Origin: JAMXLO01 sp963696645
Lineage (GTDB): Bacteria > Pseudomonadota > Alphaproteobacteria > Acetobacterales > Acetobacteraceae
Assembly (NCBI GenBank): GCA_963696645.1
Contig: CAVOKY010000009.1
Span: forward strand, 186,001-250,000
Direction of reading: 5' to 3'
Length of the DNA: 64,000 bases
Numbering within the stretch: the stretch's first letter is position 1; each line of letters starts with the position of its first letter. The notes below the pieces were generated by a model. The model was not told where the DNA came from, searched no databases, and saw only the letters and a program-made list of their open reading frames with translations. A program made the position numbers and the translations under genes. Shown in pieces: positions 44,034 to 54,956 of this stretch.

Positions 44034-45584
44034 CAACCTGTCTCCTCCAACAGACGCTTCACCTCGCGCTTGGTGACCTTGCCGTAGCCGGATTTCGGCA
44101 GTTCCGGCCAGAACACGAAACGCGTCGGCCATTTGTATTTCGCCAGCCTGCCGTCGAGATGCGCCAGCAACTCTGCGTCGGTCGACGCAGGCGCCTTCTT
44201 CGAGCACCAGCACGGCGACGCCGCTCTCGCCCCAGCGCGCGTCCGGCATGCCGACGACGCAGGCCTCCGCCACCGACGGGATGCGTCAGCAGCGCCTCCT
44301 CGATCTCGCGCGGATACACGTTCGAGCCGCCGGAGATGTACATGTCGGACGCGCGGCCGGTGATGTAGACGAAGCCGCGCTCATCCACGTGGCCGAGATC
44401 GCCGGTATGGAACCAGCCGAAGCGCGTGGCCTGCGCGGTGGCTTCCGGGTTGTTGTGGTAGCCGGCGAACACGCCCGGGCCGCGCACGCAGATCTCGCCC
44501 GTGGTGCCGGGCGGCAGATGATTGCCGTCCAGGTCGAGGATGGCGACCTCCATGCCGGTGCGCGGAAAGCCGCAGCTGCCGACCGGCATGTCGCATCGTC
44601 CAGGCTGTGCAGATGCGCGCGGCAGCACGGTGATGTTGCCGGTCACCTCGCCCATGCCGAAATACTGCACCAGCACCGTTGCCCAGCTTGCGCAGCGCGT
44701 GCATGCTGGTCGGCGCGATACATCGGCGAGCCGGCATAGATCACGTAGCGCAGCGACGAATGGTCGTAGCGGTCGACCGCATCGTGCCGGGTCAGCATGG
44801 TCAGGATGGTCGGCACGGTGAACATGTTGGTCACGCGATGCCGCTCGACAAGCTGCCACGCCTCCTCGCAGTCCAGCCGTTCGCCGGACAGCAGCACCGT
44901 CGCGGCGCCGCGCGCCACCTGCGGCAGCGCATGCACGCCGGCACCGTGCGACAGCGGCGCGACCACCAGCGACACGTCGTTCTCGGTCGTGCCAGGCATC
45001 AGGTCGCACAGATGGTTGCAGACCACGTATTCCATCTGCCCATGCGTCAGCACGCCCGCCTTCGGCCGGCCGGTGGTGCCGGAGGTATAGAAGAACCACG
45101 CCGGATGGTCGCGATCGACATCGGCCGCACGTTCGAGGCGTGGGCCAGAGCTTGCCAGCGCGTCCCACGACAGATCGCCTGCACCGATGGAAATCATCCA
45201 GCCGGCAGTGCGGGTTTTCCGCTCTCGCCGCCGCCGCGTGGTCGGGGAACGCGGCATCGAAGATGTGCACCGCGGCACCGGAGGATTGCGCCAGATACGC
45301 CACCTCCGGCGGCGTCAGCCGGAAATTCGTCGGCACCCACACCGCGCCCAGCATCCACGACGCGAACATCGTCTCCAGCACGGCATTGGAGTTGCGCGCG
45401 TGCAGCAGGATGCGGTCGCCATGCCGCACGCCGCGCTCCGCCAGCGCGCCGGCCGCCGCCTGGACCCGGGCGGCGAACTCCGCCCAGGTCCAGGTGCTGC
45501 TCGCGCCAGATCAGCGCCGGCCGGTCGCGGAAACCGCCGCGCCGTCTGCAGCAGCAGATGCGCGAGGTTGCTGGTCGGGATCAG
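44033..45584 (-). pseudogene. Acyl-CoA synthetase (AMP-binding), at least five frameshifts
   Basis: The pieces in order make one ~515-residue ANL-superfamily ligase. LIPTSNLAHLLLQTARRF opens the protein, then AWFFYTSGTTGRPKAGVLTH provides the P-loop-like AMP motif. VTNMFTVPTILTMLTRHD, GEICVRGPGVFAGYHNNPEA and FHTGDLGHVDERGFVYITGR carry the second AMP motif and hinge. DMYISGGSNVYPREIEEALL leads to the C-terminal Lys region. It activates a fatty or aromatic acid to its CoA thioester. The start is unclear; a CTG at 45584 overlaps the thiolase stop. Breaks are single-base, consistent with errors or recent decay. Confidence 0.82.
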
Positions 45585-46752
45585 CGCACCGCCTCCAGGA
45601 TCGACACGTAGTTCGCCACCGCCGCGCCGCCCATGTTGAACACGCCGCCGATGTCCGCCTTCGGCAACTGCATCGCGCCGGCCTGGCCGGTAAGCTGCAT
45701 CGCGGTGATCGCGTGCATCGACACGCCGGTGGCGCCGATCGGATGGCCCTTCGCCTTCAACCCGCCCGACGGATTGACCGGCAGCCGGCCGTCCTTCGCG
45801 GTCCAGCCTTCCAGCACCGCGCGCGCGCCCTGGCCCGGCGCGGTCAGGCCCATCGCCTCGTATTCCAGCAGTTCGGCGATGGTGAAGCAGTCGTGCGATT
45901 CGACGAACGACAGTTCTTCCAGTTTCACGTTCGCCGCGTCCAAGCGCGCGCCGCCACGCCTCCGCCGCGCCCTCGAACCGGGTGATGTCGCGCTTGCTGA
46001 TCGGCAGGAAGTCGTTCACCTGCACAGCGGCGCGGAACCGCACCGCCTTGCCCATCGCGCGCGCGGTCTCCTCGTCGGTCATCACCAGCGCTGCGGCGCC
46101 ATCCGACACCAGCGAACAATCGGTGCGCTTCAGCGGCGGCGCGACATACGGGTTCTTCTCGCTGACACGCGCGGCAGAACTCGAAGCCGAGGTCCTTGCG
46201 CATCTGCGCATAGGGGTTGTCGACGCCATTCTTGTGGTTCTTCGCCGCGATCGCCGCCAGCGCATCGGACTGGTCGCCGTAGCGCTGGAAATAGCGCTCG
46301 GCGATGCGGCCGAACACGCCGGCGAAACCGGCAGGGATGTCGGCTTCCTCCTTCTGGTAGCTCGCCTTCAGCAGGATGTCGCCGATCTCGGCGCCCGGCG
46401 TCGCGGTCATCTTCTCGACGCCGATCACCAGCGCGAACCGGCCGCGTCCGGCGGCGAGGAAATCGCGCGCGCCATGCACCGCGGCGGAGCCGGAGGCGCA
46501 GGCGTTCTCGTACCGCGTGATCGGCCGGAAGCGCAGTTCCGGCACGTGCTGCAACACCAGCGATGCGGGAAAGTCCTGCTTCGAGAAGCCGTTGTTGAAC
46601 AGGCTGACGAAGGTGGCCTCGATGTCGGTCGGTGCAATGCCGGCGTCCTCGATCGCCGCGCCGGCGACGCGGCCGATCAGCGCCTCGATGTCGGGGTCTT
46701 CCAGCTTGCCGAACGGCGAATGCGCCCAGCCGACGATGCAGGCTTCGGTCAT
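45581..46752 (-). pseudogene. Acetyl-CoA acetyltransferase / SCP-x-like thiolase, about two frameshifts
   Basis: ATG 46752 starts MTEACIVGWAHSPFGKLEDP. The nucleophile motif is ITRYENACASGSAAVHGARD, followed by VIGVEKMTATPGAEIGDILL and AAKNHKNGVDNPYAQMRKDL. After a break near 46165 it continues PPLKRTDCSLVSDGAAALVM. After another near 45950 it reads SFVESHDCFTIAELLEYEAM and GGLKAKGHPIGATGVSMHAI with the second catalytic His. It is the lipid/steroid-type thiolase family. The gene is first in an operon with the acyl-CoA ligase and DODA-like gene. Confidence 0.83.
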
Positions 46753-46829
46753 GGTGGTGGCTCCTGTTCCGGTGGGCAAATCCTAGCCGAATGGCACACC
46801 GCGGGCGACTCGCGACACGTTGGGCTGGC

Positions 46830-47078
46830 CGGGGCTTCGCCCCGGACCCCATCAGAGGGCGCTGCCCTCTGAACTCCCGCCAAGGGCGTCGCCCTTGGAA
46901 CCATTACTTTCGACCGGTGGGGGTGGGGGATGGGTGAGCCCGAGCATGCCGTTGGCCATGCTCGGGCTCACCCATCCCCCACCCCCACCGGTCGAAAACG
47001 ATTGGATTGCAAAGGCGACTGCCTTTGCTGGAGGTCCAGGAGGCAAAGCCTCCTGGCGGGTTTCAGGGCAGCGCCCTG
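46830..47078. repeat. Composite hairpin repeat element, copy 3 (forward)
   Basis: Same order as at 11540: GGGGCTTCGCCCC (46830), AGAGGGCGCTGCCCTCT, CCAAGGGCGTCGCCCTTGG, a large palindrome (46911-46994) with outer arm CGACCGGTGGGGGTGGGGGA, GCAAAGGCGACTGCCTTTGC, CAGGAGGC/GCCTCCTG and CAGGGCAGCGCCCTG. The inner palindrome stem (GATGGGTGAGCCCGAGCATG) differs from copies 1 and 2 but still pairs with itself. It separates two convergent-orientation operon ends. Confidence 0.85.
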
Positions 47079-47094
47079 ACCCTGCGCGTCGCGC

Positions 47095-48264
<1,170 letters not shown>

Positions 48265-48353
48265 CGTTCAGCACCTTCGTTGTGGGGCTACGGCAACGGC
48301 CCGCGTCATGTCTGCGGGCGGAACGGCGCGGCGTCTACCGCCGCTTCCACGCA

Positions 48354-49421
48354 TCAGAATGCGCGTCCCTGCGCGATATCGTGGGCGAATTCGACGATGC
48401 CGGTGCCGATCGCGGTAAGACCGGCATAGCGCGCCTCGGTGGTCGCACCGCTGCGGTAGCGATAGCCGAGCTGCAGGAAGATTACGCTGAGCTTGTACAT
48501 CGCCAGCACGCGATGGAACAGGAAGTCGGACATATCACGTCCGCTCAGCGCGGCGTAGGTCTCCACCGCAAGCTGACGCGGATAAAAGCCGCCCTCATCG
48601 GCCGGCATCTGCGCCATGTCATGCAGCGCCGGCGGGTCGTCCGCATGAATCCAGTAGCTCAGCAGCGTGGCGAAATCGAACAACGGATCGCCGCGCGTGC
48701 CCTGGTCCCAGTCCACCACCGCAACCGGCGACAGATCGCGTGGGTTGAGGATCATGTTGTTGAGCTTGAAGTCGTTGTGCAGCAGCGCCGGCGCACCATC
48801 CGGCACCAGATGGCGCTCCAGCCACGTGCCCAGGTCGGCGTGCAGCGAATCGGTGCCTGCCTCCAGCGCGGCGACACCGCGCTTGCGCCAGCCGGACACC
48901 GCGCGCGCCAGAAATCCTGCCGGCCGGCCGAGGTCGCCCAGACCGACCGCATCGGCATCCACCGCATGGATCGCGGCGAGCGTCTCGAGCAGCACCTGCG
49001 ACAATCGCGCGCCGACTTCCGGCCGCCCCGTCAGGTCGGGCGGCAAATGTTCGCGGATCACCAGGCCAGGGCGATATTCGATGATCTGGAACTGGGCGCC
49101 GATCACCGTCGGATCGGTTCCGAGGAACAGCCCGCGCGGCACGAACGGCAACGCGTCCGGCAGCCGGGTGAGGATGCGGAACTCGCGTGCCATGTCGTAA
49201 GCGCCGGCGGGCAGTTCGCCGAGTGGCGGCCGCCGGAGCACCGCCGGTTTTCCGTCGAGGTAAATGAGGAAATTCAGATTCGCGAGGCCGCCGGCGAACT
49301 GGCGTGGTGGCGGATCGCGATCCAGGCGCAAGCCGTGGCCAGCCAGATGGGCGCGCACGGCATCCCAGTCGAGCGGCACGCTCTGTTCAGGTGAGCGCAC
49401 ATCCGCTGGTCGTTGCTCCAA
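48354..49421 (-). CDS. Phosphotransferase family protein (APH-like, ACAD10/11-kinase type)
   Basis: The 355-residue protein has the kinase fold of aminoglycoside phosphotransferase-like enzymes. The ATP-site region is FAGGLANLNFLIYLDGKPAV. The catalytic loop is LLHNDFKLNNMILNP, with the Asp and Asn of Brenner's motif, and the metal-binding Asp is in VAVVDWDQGTRGDPLFDFAT. It is followed 90 bp later by the acyl-CoA dehydrogenase on the same strand. By family analogy it may phosphorylate hydroxyacyl-CoA substrates; the antibiotic-resistance reading of the fold is not supported by context. Confidence 0.85.
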   Translation of the reverse strand: MEQRPADVRSPEQSVPLDWDAVRAHLAGHGLRLDRDPPPRQFAGGLANLNFLIYLDGKPAVLRRPPLGELPAGAYDMAREFRILTRLPDALPFVPRGLFLGTDPTVIGAQFQIIEYRPGLVIREHLPPDLTGRPEVGARLSQVLLETLAAIHAVDADAVGLGDLGRPAGFLARAVSGWRKRGVAALEAGTDSLHADLGTWLERHLVPDGAPALLHNDFKLNNMILNPRDLSPVAVVDWDQGTRGDPLFDFATLLSYWIHADDPPALHDMAQMPADEGGFYPRQLAVETYAALSGRDMSDFLFHRVLAMYKLSVIFLQLGYRYRSGATTEARYAGLTAIGTGIVEFAHDIAQGRAF

Positions 49422-49532
49422 GGTCCCTCCGGCTGTCCTCGATCGGTCGGAGCCTGCGAGACTGCCTTCCCGCCGTCAACCGGACCTGTACGGGTTCAAA
49501 CCGAGCTTTGCGCCCTGGCTGCCGCCGCTCGC

Positions 49533-49724
49533 CTATCGGGTGAAGGGGTTCTTCGACTCGACGCGGCCGAACATCGCACTCCATGCCGCCTCGCGCAGCA
49601 GCCGTCCCGACATGACGCTGGAGGTTTCTGCTGCCGTGACCCGATCCGCGGTGCGCGGCTGGCCTGCCACTTTGGGCGAAGCCTTGTCCGCGATTGGAGC
49701 CGGTTTTGATTTCCTGGTTGCCAT
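49533..49724 (-). CDS. Small hypothetical protein
   Basis: The 63-residue frame from ATG 49724 has a good ribosome site (GGGAGGGATGC). It encodes a basic, low-complexity N-terminus (MATRKSKPAPIADKASPKVA) and a possible helix ending in ESKNPFTR. No family is recognised. It lies alone between the kinase gene and the sigma-factor gene, with a wide noncoding margin on both sides. Confidence 0.5.
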   Translation of the reverse strand: MATRKSKPAPIADKASPKVAGQPRTADRVTAAETSSVMSGRLLREAAWSAMFGRVESKNPFTR

Positions 49725-49796
49725 GCATCCCTCCCGACCGGGTGCCGGTCAGGCCACAATACCACCATCCATCGCGCAGGCTGTCCACAAGATATG

Positions 49797-50540
49797 CTAT
49801 GCTGGTAGCGGAAACAGGCTTTGCCAGGTGCGCCGCACCCAAACCGCCAGCCGGCGCAAAGCCGTGTCGGCGCTGCCGGCCGATCGGCTGACCGGCGCCG
49901 CGCCTCTGGCGGTACTCGGCGCTCCGGTCAGAGCGTCGATCGTCTGACGGATGCGGCCGCGTGCACGATGCAGCAGCACGCGCTGATTTTCCGCGCTGAT
50001 GTCGAGCAGCGTGCAGACTTCCTCCGCCTCGCAGCCTTCCATGTCGCGCAGGATGATCACGGCGCGCTGGCCGGTCGGCAGACGCTCGATCGCGGCCAGG
50101 ACATGATCCCACAGTTGTCGGCCGCCGACGATGCGCTCGGGATTGATGTCGTCCCATAGCCGCGGTGCCTCACGCCAATGACCATCCGGCTGGAACTCGG
50201 TGACGTCGACCGCTCGACCGCCGGCCTGAGTGCCTTCGAGCAGCGCCGGCAGGCCGACCAGGCGACCCTCCCGGCTGGCGCGGGTGCGCGCGCGGTTCAG
50301 CACGATGCTGAACACCCAGGTGACGATGCTCGATCGGCCCTCAAACCGGTCAACTCCGGCAAACACCGCGAGCCACGCGTCCTGCACGACCTCCTCGGCC
50401 TGGGCCCGGCTGCCGATGATCGAGGCAGCGACGCCGATCAACGACGCGTGAAAGCGCCGGATCAGCGCACGGTATGCCTGTTCGTCGCCGTGACGCAGCC
50501 TTGCCAGGAATAGCGGCTCGTCGAATTCGGTCTGACGCAT
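49797..50540 (-). CDS. RNA polymerase ECF-type sigma factor
   Basis: The 247-residue protein from ATG 50540 has region 2 (LARLRHGDEQAYRALIRRFH, AEEVVQDAWLAVFAGVDRFE, SSIVTWVFSIVLNRARTRAS) and region 4 (IERLPTGQRAVIILRDMEGC, EAEEVCTLLDISAENQRVLL). These recognise -10 and -35 promoter elements. The region 2-4 linker is longer than usual, and a ~50-residue tail follows region 4. It is divergent from a small zinc-finger anti-sigma gene, the typical partner. It may control the prkA-yeaH-spoVR operon 1.1 kb away; this is an inference. Confidence 0.9.
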   Translation of the reverse strand: MRQTEFDEPLFLARLRHGDEQAYRALIRRFHASLIGVAASIIGSRAQAEEVVQDAWLAVFAGVDRFEGRSSIVTWVFSIVLNRARTRASREGRLVGLPALLEGTQAGGRAVDVTEFQPDGHWREAPRLWDDINPERIVGGRQLWDHVLAAIERLPTGQRAVIILRDMEGCEAEEVCTLLDISAENQRVLLHRARGRIRQTIDALTGAPSTARGAAPVSRSAGSADTALRRLAVWVRRTWQSLFPLPA

Positions 50541-50658
50541 GGCGGAGTTGCCCTGGGAGGTGTGGTCTCGTATCAGGAGACCGCGCAGGCTCTGCGTAAC
50601 GCATTGGCCCGTACCTAGTCTCACGGAATCGGACGGAGCAGCCAAGGGGACGTGCGGC

Positions 50659-50898
50659 ATGCCCACCTGTCGCGACATGAGCGAACTGGTGACCGACTAC
50701 ATGGAACGCGCGACACCGGTGCGCATGCGCGCGGCCATGTGGTGGCATCTGGTGAGATGCGAGGCATGTCGCCGTTATTTCGATCAGATGCGCAGGACGG
50801 TGCGGTTGCTTGGCAGTCCACGGGCCAGTCTGCCGCCGCCCACAACCGAGGAGGCCGTGCTTGCGGCGGCCCGCGGGGAACGACAGCACGGTCAGTAG
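50659..50898 (+). CDS. Zinc-finger (zf-HC2) anti-sigma factor-like protein
   Basis: The 79-residue protein starts at ATG 50659 after AAGGGGACGTGCGGC. It carries the HxxxCxxC zinc motif in WWHLVRCEACRRYFDQMRRT that defines cytoplasmic zinc-finger anti-sigma domains. It lacks a membrane segment, so it is likely a cytoplasmic sensor. It is divergent from the ECF sigma gene with only 118 bp between them. The pair probably forms a redox- or stress-responsive switch. Confidence 0.8.
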   Translation: MPTCRDMSELVTDYMERATPVRMRAAMWWHLVRCEACRRYFDQMRRTVRLLGSPRASLPPPTTEEAVLAAARGERQHGQ

Positions 50899-51666
50899 GT
50901 GCCACGATGGCTGCACAGGTCGCAGGCAGCAGACGCCGAAGTGGTCGGCATGACGCATATTATTCGCGCGCCAATGATGGTCCGCCCGCTGGCGATCCGA
51001 CGAAATCGATCAGCCGCGAGCCTGGGTCAGCGATGGGAGGCGGTGCGACTCGATGGTCCCGCCTACGCTGTAACTCCGGCTCTGGCATTAACGTGATTTT
51101 AGAAATACCCGGGTAGGTTATGCAAACTCGGCATGTGTCGGCCCGCGGGTGCCGGCGGAAACGGGAGACGCGTCACGTGATGCGGAGCCCTGTCAACGCA
51201 ACGCCCCTTCTTGTGAAGCACGCGCACACGGCCGCGACGGCCGGGCTGGGTGCGCAGGCCGGGGTGGGCGAATGTGGCTAGCTGGCGTTGCATGGGATTG
51301 AAGATAATGGGATAGTCTTTTGATTATAAAAATTTATCTGCACAGTTTCAGCGTTGTGCGCCGAGCTGCGTGGCAGCGCGCGCTGGGCCCTCGCCGTTTG
51401 GTGGCGGCGGCGCGCTGGCAAGGTTGCCAGGTCGATGCAACCGCACGTCGCAGTGAACCGCCACAAAGTCACCATGCTGCGTCCCTTTTCGGAATGGCAT
51501 AGACTCTCGAGCAGGAGGTCATCGATGGGTGCACAACAGGCCACACCGCGCCTGGAAAGTTCAGGTCTGGACCAAAAAACATTCACGCGACGCCGCCGGC
51601 TTACGCTACGCTCGCACCTATCTTGCATTAGAGCCCGCAGTGTTCCCCTTACCAACGGAGCGGCCG
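50899..51666. other. Intergenic region upstream of prkA, no gene seen
   Basis: About 770 bp without a convincing gene. GC content drops around 51300-51350, a likely promoter zone for the prkA operon. A CCCGGGTA-type short palindrome is at about 51106. I see no RNA gene. Several short frames exist but none has family similarity or a good ribosome site. Confidence 0.5.
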
Positions 51667-53613
51667 ATGTATCCCGCCGATGATCTATTTGCCGCATATG
51701 CCAAAAGCTTCGAGGCAAATCGCGAAGCGGAGATGACGCTGCCAGAGTACCTGGACGCGTGCCGCGCCAACCCGATGATGTACGCGACCGCGACCGAGCG
51801 CCTGCTCGCCGCGATCGGCGAACCTGAGATGGTGGATACGTCGAAGGACGCGCGTCTCGGCCGCATCTTCATGAACCGCACCATTCGGGTCTATCCGGCG
51901 TTCTCCGAATTTTACGGCATGGAAGAGACGATCGAACGCATCGTCGGCTTCCTGCGCCATGCGGCACAGGGCCTCGAGGAGCGCAAGCAGATCATGTATC
52001 TGCTTGGTCCGGTTGGTGGCGGCAAGTCATCGCTCGCCGAACGGTTGAAGGCACTGATGGAAGTGCATCCCATCTATGTGCTGAAGGCCGGCAGCGAATT
52101 GAGCCCGGTGTTTGAGAGCCCGCTGGGATTGTTCAACCCTGAGCGCATGGGACCGATGCTGGAAGAGCGCTACGGCATTCCGCAGCGCCGGCTGACCGGG
52201 CTGATGAGTCCATGGTGCATCAAACGGCTCGACGAGTTCGAAGGCGACATCTCGCGCTTCCGCGTGGCGAAGATGGTGCCGTCTCGGCTGCGCCAAATCG
52301 CCGTCGCCAAGACGGAGCCTGGGGACGAAAACAACCAGGACATCTCGTCACTGGTAGGCAAGGTCGATATCCGCAAGCTGGAGTTGCATGCGCAGAATGA
52401 CCCCGACGCCTACAGCTATTCCGGCGGCCTCAATCGCGCCAACCAGGGACTGCTCGAGTTCGTCGAGATGTTCAAGGCGCCGATCAAGATGCTGCACCCG
52501 CTGCTGACCGCGACGCAGGAAGGCAACTACATCGGCACGGAAAATATCGGTGCCATTCCGTTTTCCGGCATCATCCTGGCGCACTCCAACGAGGCGGAGT
52601 GGCAGACTTTCAAGAACAACCGCAACAACGAAGCCTTCATCGACCGCATCTACGTCATCAAGGTCCCGTACTGCCTGCGCGTGACCGAGGAGCAGCGGAT
52701 CTATGACAAGCTGGTGCGCAGTTCCGAACTCGCCGAATCGCCGTGTGCGCCGGCAACACTGGAGATGCTGGCCCGCTTCTCGGTGTTGTCGCGGTTGAAG
52801 CGGCATGAGAACTCTACGCTGTTCGCCAAGATGCGGGTCTATGACGGCGAAAGCCTGAAGGAGACCGATCCGCGCGCCCGCTCGCTGCAGGAATACAAGG
52901 ACGGTGCGGGCGTCGAGGAAGGCATGGATGGTGCATCGACCCGCTTCGCTTTCAAGGTGCTGGCGGCGACGTTCAACCATGATACGACCGAGATCGCGGC
53001 CGATCCCGTGCATCTGATGTACGTGCTGGAACAATCGATCCGCCGCGAACAGCTTCCGTCGGAAACCGAGAAGCGCTACCTGGAATTCATCAAGGGCGAA
53101 CTCGCCCCACGTTACGCCGAGTTCATCGGCAACGAGATCCAGAAGGCATATCTCGAGTCCTATTCCGACTACGGTCAGAATCTGTTCGACCGCTACGTGG
53201 CCTATGCGGATGCCTGGATTGAGGACATCGACTTCAAGGATGCCGACACGGGGCAGTTGATGAACCGAGAACTACTCAACCAGGAATTGACCAAGGTGGA
53301 AAAGCCCGCGGGAATCGCGAACCCGAAGGACTTCCGCAACGAAGTGGTGAAGTTCAGCCTGCGGGCACGCGCCAACAACAACGGCAAAAACCCGTCCTGG
53401 ACCAGCTACGAAAAGATCCGTGAAGTCATCGAGCGGCGCATGTTCAGCCAGGTGGAGGAACTGCTGCCGGTTATCAGCTTCGGATCGAAGAAGGACAGCG
53501 ATTCCGAGAAGAAGCACGCGGAGTTCGTTGAGCGTATGACGGCGCGCGGCTACACTGAACGGCAGGTTCGCCGCTTGGTGGAGTGGTACATGCGCGTCAA
53601 GCAGGCGGGGTGA
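51667..53613 (+). CDS. prkA: PrkA family serine protein kinase / AAA-like
   Basis: From ATG 51667 (ACGGAG upstream) the product is 648 residues, the standard PrkA length. The N-terminal AAA-like half has the Walker A motif LGPVGGGKSSLAERLKALME and segments SGIILAHSNEAEWQTFKNN and FIDRIYVIKVPYC. The C-terminal half is the PrkA-specific region with FEFDDVY-like helices. Family members are reported as stress- and starvation-induced kinases or AAA ATPases. The gene heads the conserved prkA-yeaH-spoVR operon. A longer frame to 51529 lacks similarity upstream of residue 1. Confidence 0.95.
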   Translation: MYPADDLFAAYAKSFEANREAEMTLPEYLDACRANPMMYATATERLLAAIGEPEMVDTSKDARLGRIFMNRTIRVYPAFSEFYGMEETIERIVGFLRHAAQGLEERKQIMYLLGPVGGGKSSLAERLKALMEVHPIYVLKAGSELSPVFESPLGLFNPERMGPMLEERYGIPQRRLTGLMSPWCIKRLDEFEGDISRFRVAKMVPSRLRQIAVAKTEPGDENNQDISSLVGKVDIRKLELHAQNDPDAYSYSGGLNRANQGLLEFVEMFKAPIKMLHPLLTATQEGNYIGTENIGAIPFSGIILAHSNEAEWQTFKNNRNNEAFIDRIYVIKVPYCLRVTEEQRIYDKLVRSSELAESPCAPATLEMLARFSVLSRLKRHENSTLFAKMRVYDGESLKETDPRARSLQEYKDGAGVEEGMDGASTRFAFKVLAATFNHDTTEIAADPVHLMYVLEQSIRREQLPSETEKRYLEFIKGELAPRYAEFIGNEIQKAYLESYSDYGQNLFDRYVAYADAWIEDIDFKDADTGQLMNRELLNQELTKVEKPAGIANPKDFRNEVVKFSLRARANNNGKNPSWTSYEKIREVIERRMFSQVEELLPVISFGSKKDSDSEKKHAEFVERMTARGYTERQVRRLVEWYMRVKQAG

Positions 53614-53645
53614 GGTAGCCCCGCCACAAAAGGCAGCAACATTTC

Positions 53646-54956
53646 ATGCACATCGTCGACCGTCGTCTCAATCCCAGCGGCAAGAACCTGGCCAACCGCC
53701 AACGGTTCATGCGCCGCGCCAAGTCGCTGATCCGTAAGGCGGTGCATGAGAGCTCGGCCAGCCGCAGCATCAAGGACGCCGATCAGGCGGGCGAGGTCGC
53801 ACTGCCTGCGCAGGGCGTGCACGAACCTTCGTTCCACCGCAGCGCCAGCGGCGGCGTGCGCGACCATCTGCTGCCCGGCAACAAGCAGTACATCGAAGGC
53901 GATACCATTCCGCGTCCGCAGGGCGGCGCGGGTGGTGGCGGGTCGGAAGGCAGCCCGGACGGTGACGGCCAGGACGATTTCCGTTTCGCGCTGTCACGCG
54001 ACGAGTTCGTCGATCTGTTTCTGGAAGACTTGGAACTGCCCGATCTGGCGAAGCGCCGCGTGGTGGATACCGAAAGCGTAAGCTGGCATCGCGCCGGCTA
54101 CTCCATCAGTGGATCGCCGGCAAACCTCGCTCTGATGCGCACGGTCCGCAACAGCCTGTCGCGGCGCATTGCGTTGAAGCGGCCAAAGGCCGGCGAACTG
54201 CAGGCATTGCGCGACGAGATTGCAGCGCTCAGTCCCGATGGCGAGCAGCATGTGCGGCGATTGGAACTGGAAGAGGAACTCACGCGCAAGTTGCGCCGCA
54301 CCGGGCTGATCCCCTACATCGATCCGCTCGACGTGCGCTACCGCACGTTCGCAGCGCAGCCCAAGCCGGTGGCGCAGGCGGTGATGTTCTGCCTGATGGA
54401 TGTGTCCGGCTCGATGACCGAGCACATGAAGGACCTCGCCAAGCGATTCTATGTGCTGCTCTATATCTTCCTGAAGCGCCGCTACAAGCATGTCGACGTG
54501 GTGTTCATCCGTCACACGCACCAGGCGCAGGAAGTGGACGAGGATACATTCTTCCATTCGCCGGAGACCGGCGGCACGGTGGTGTCGACGGCGCTCGAGG
54601 AAATGCAGGGCGTCATCGCCGAACGCTACAATCCGGATTCGTGGAACATCTATGCCGCGCAGGCGTCGGACGGTGACAACACGGCATCCGACAACGACAA
54701 GACCGCCTCGCTGCTGATCGATACCATCCTGCCGGTCTGCCAGTACTACGCCTACCTGGAAGTGGGACGCGATTCCGAGCACTTCCCGCCCGGCTTCATC
54801 CGCCGTGATTCCGACCTGTGGCAGACCTACACGGCGATCTGCAAGTCGGGCGCGCCGATGGCAATGCGCAAGGTCGGCCACCGGCGCGACATCTACCCGG
54901 TATTCCGCGAACTGTTCGCCAAGAAGCAGGCGACAACGGGGGCTGAAACCGCATGA
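53646..54956 (+). CDS. yeaH: YeaH/YhbH family protein (DUF444, VWA-like)
   Basis: The 436-residue protein begins MHIVDRRLNPSGKNLANRQR. It has the DUF444 N-terminal basic region and GGVRDHLLPGNKQYIEGDTI. A VWA-like metal-site follows in VMFCLMDVSGSMTEHMKDLA (DxSxS), with RHTHQAQEVDEDTFFHSPET and GGTVVSTALEEM. It lies 32 bp after prkA and overlaps spoVR by 4 bp, so the three are translated together. Its molecular role is unknown, but it always travels with PrkA and SpoVR in stress operons. Confidence 0.95.
   Translation: MHIVDRRLNPSGKNLANRQRFMRRAKSLIRKAVHESSASRSIKDADQAGEVALPAQGVHEPSFHRSASGGVRDHLLPGNKQYIEGDTIPRPQGGAGGGGSEGSPDGDGQDDFRFALSRDEFVDLFLEDLELPDLAKRRVVDTESVSWHRAGYSISGSPANLALMRTVRNSLSRRIALKRPKAGELQALRDEIAALSPDGEQHVRRLELEEELTRKLRRTGLIPYIDPLDVRYRTFAAQPKPVAQAVMFCLMDVSGSMTEHMKDLAKRFYVLLYIFLKRRYKHVDVVFIRHTHQAQEVDEDTFFHSPETGGTVVSTALEEMQGVIAERYNPDSWNIYAAQASDGDNTASDNDKTASLLIDTILPVCQYYAYLEVGRDSEHFPPGFIRRDSDLWQTYTAICKSGAPMAMRKVGHRRDIYPVFRELFAKKQATTGAETA

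Noticed and set aside
48282..49394. Rightward open frame of 370 codons
   Set aside because: Antisense to the intact APH-like kinase gene; composition is shadow-like and no domain is recognisable.
50960..51660. Search for tRNA, riboswitch or small RNA upstream of prkA
   Set aside because: No cloverleaf, T-loop consensus or known riboswitch core was found by eye; only an AT-rich patch remains.
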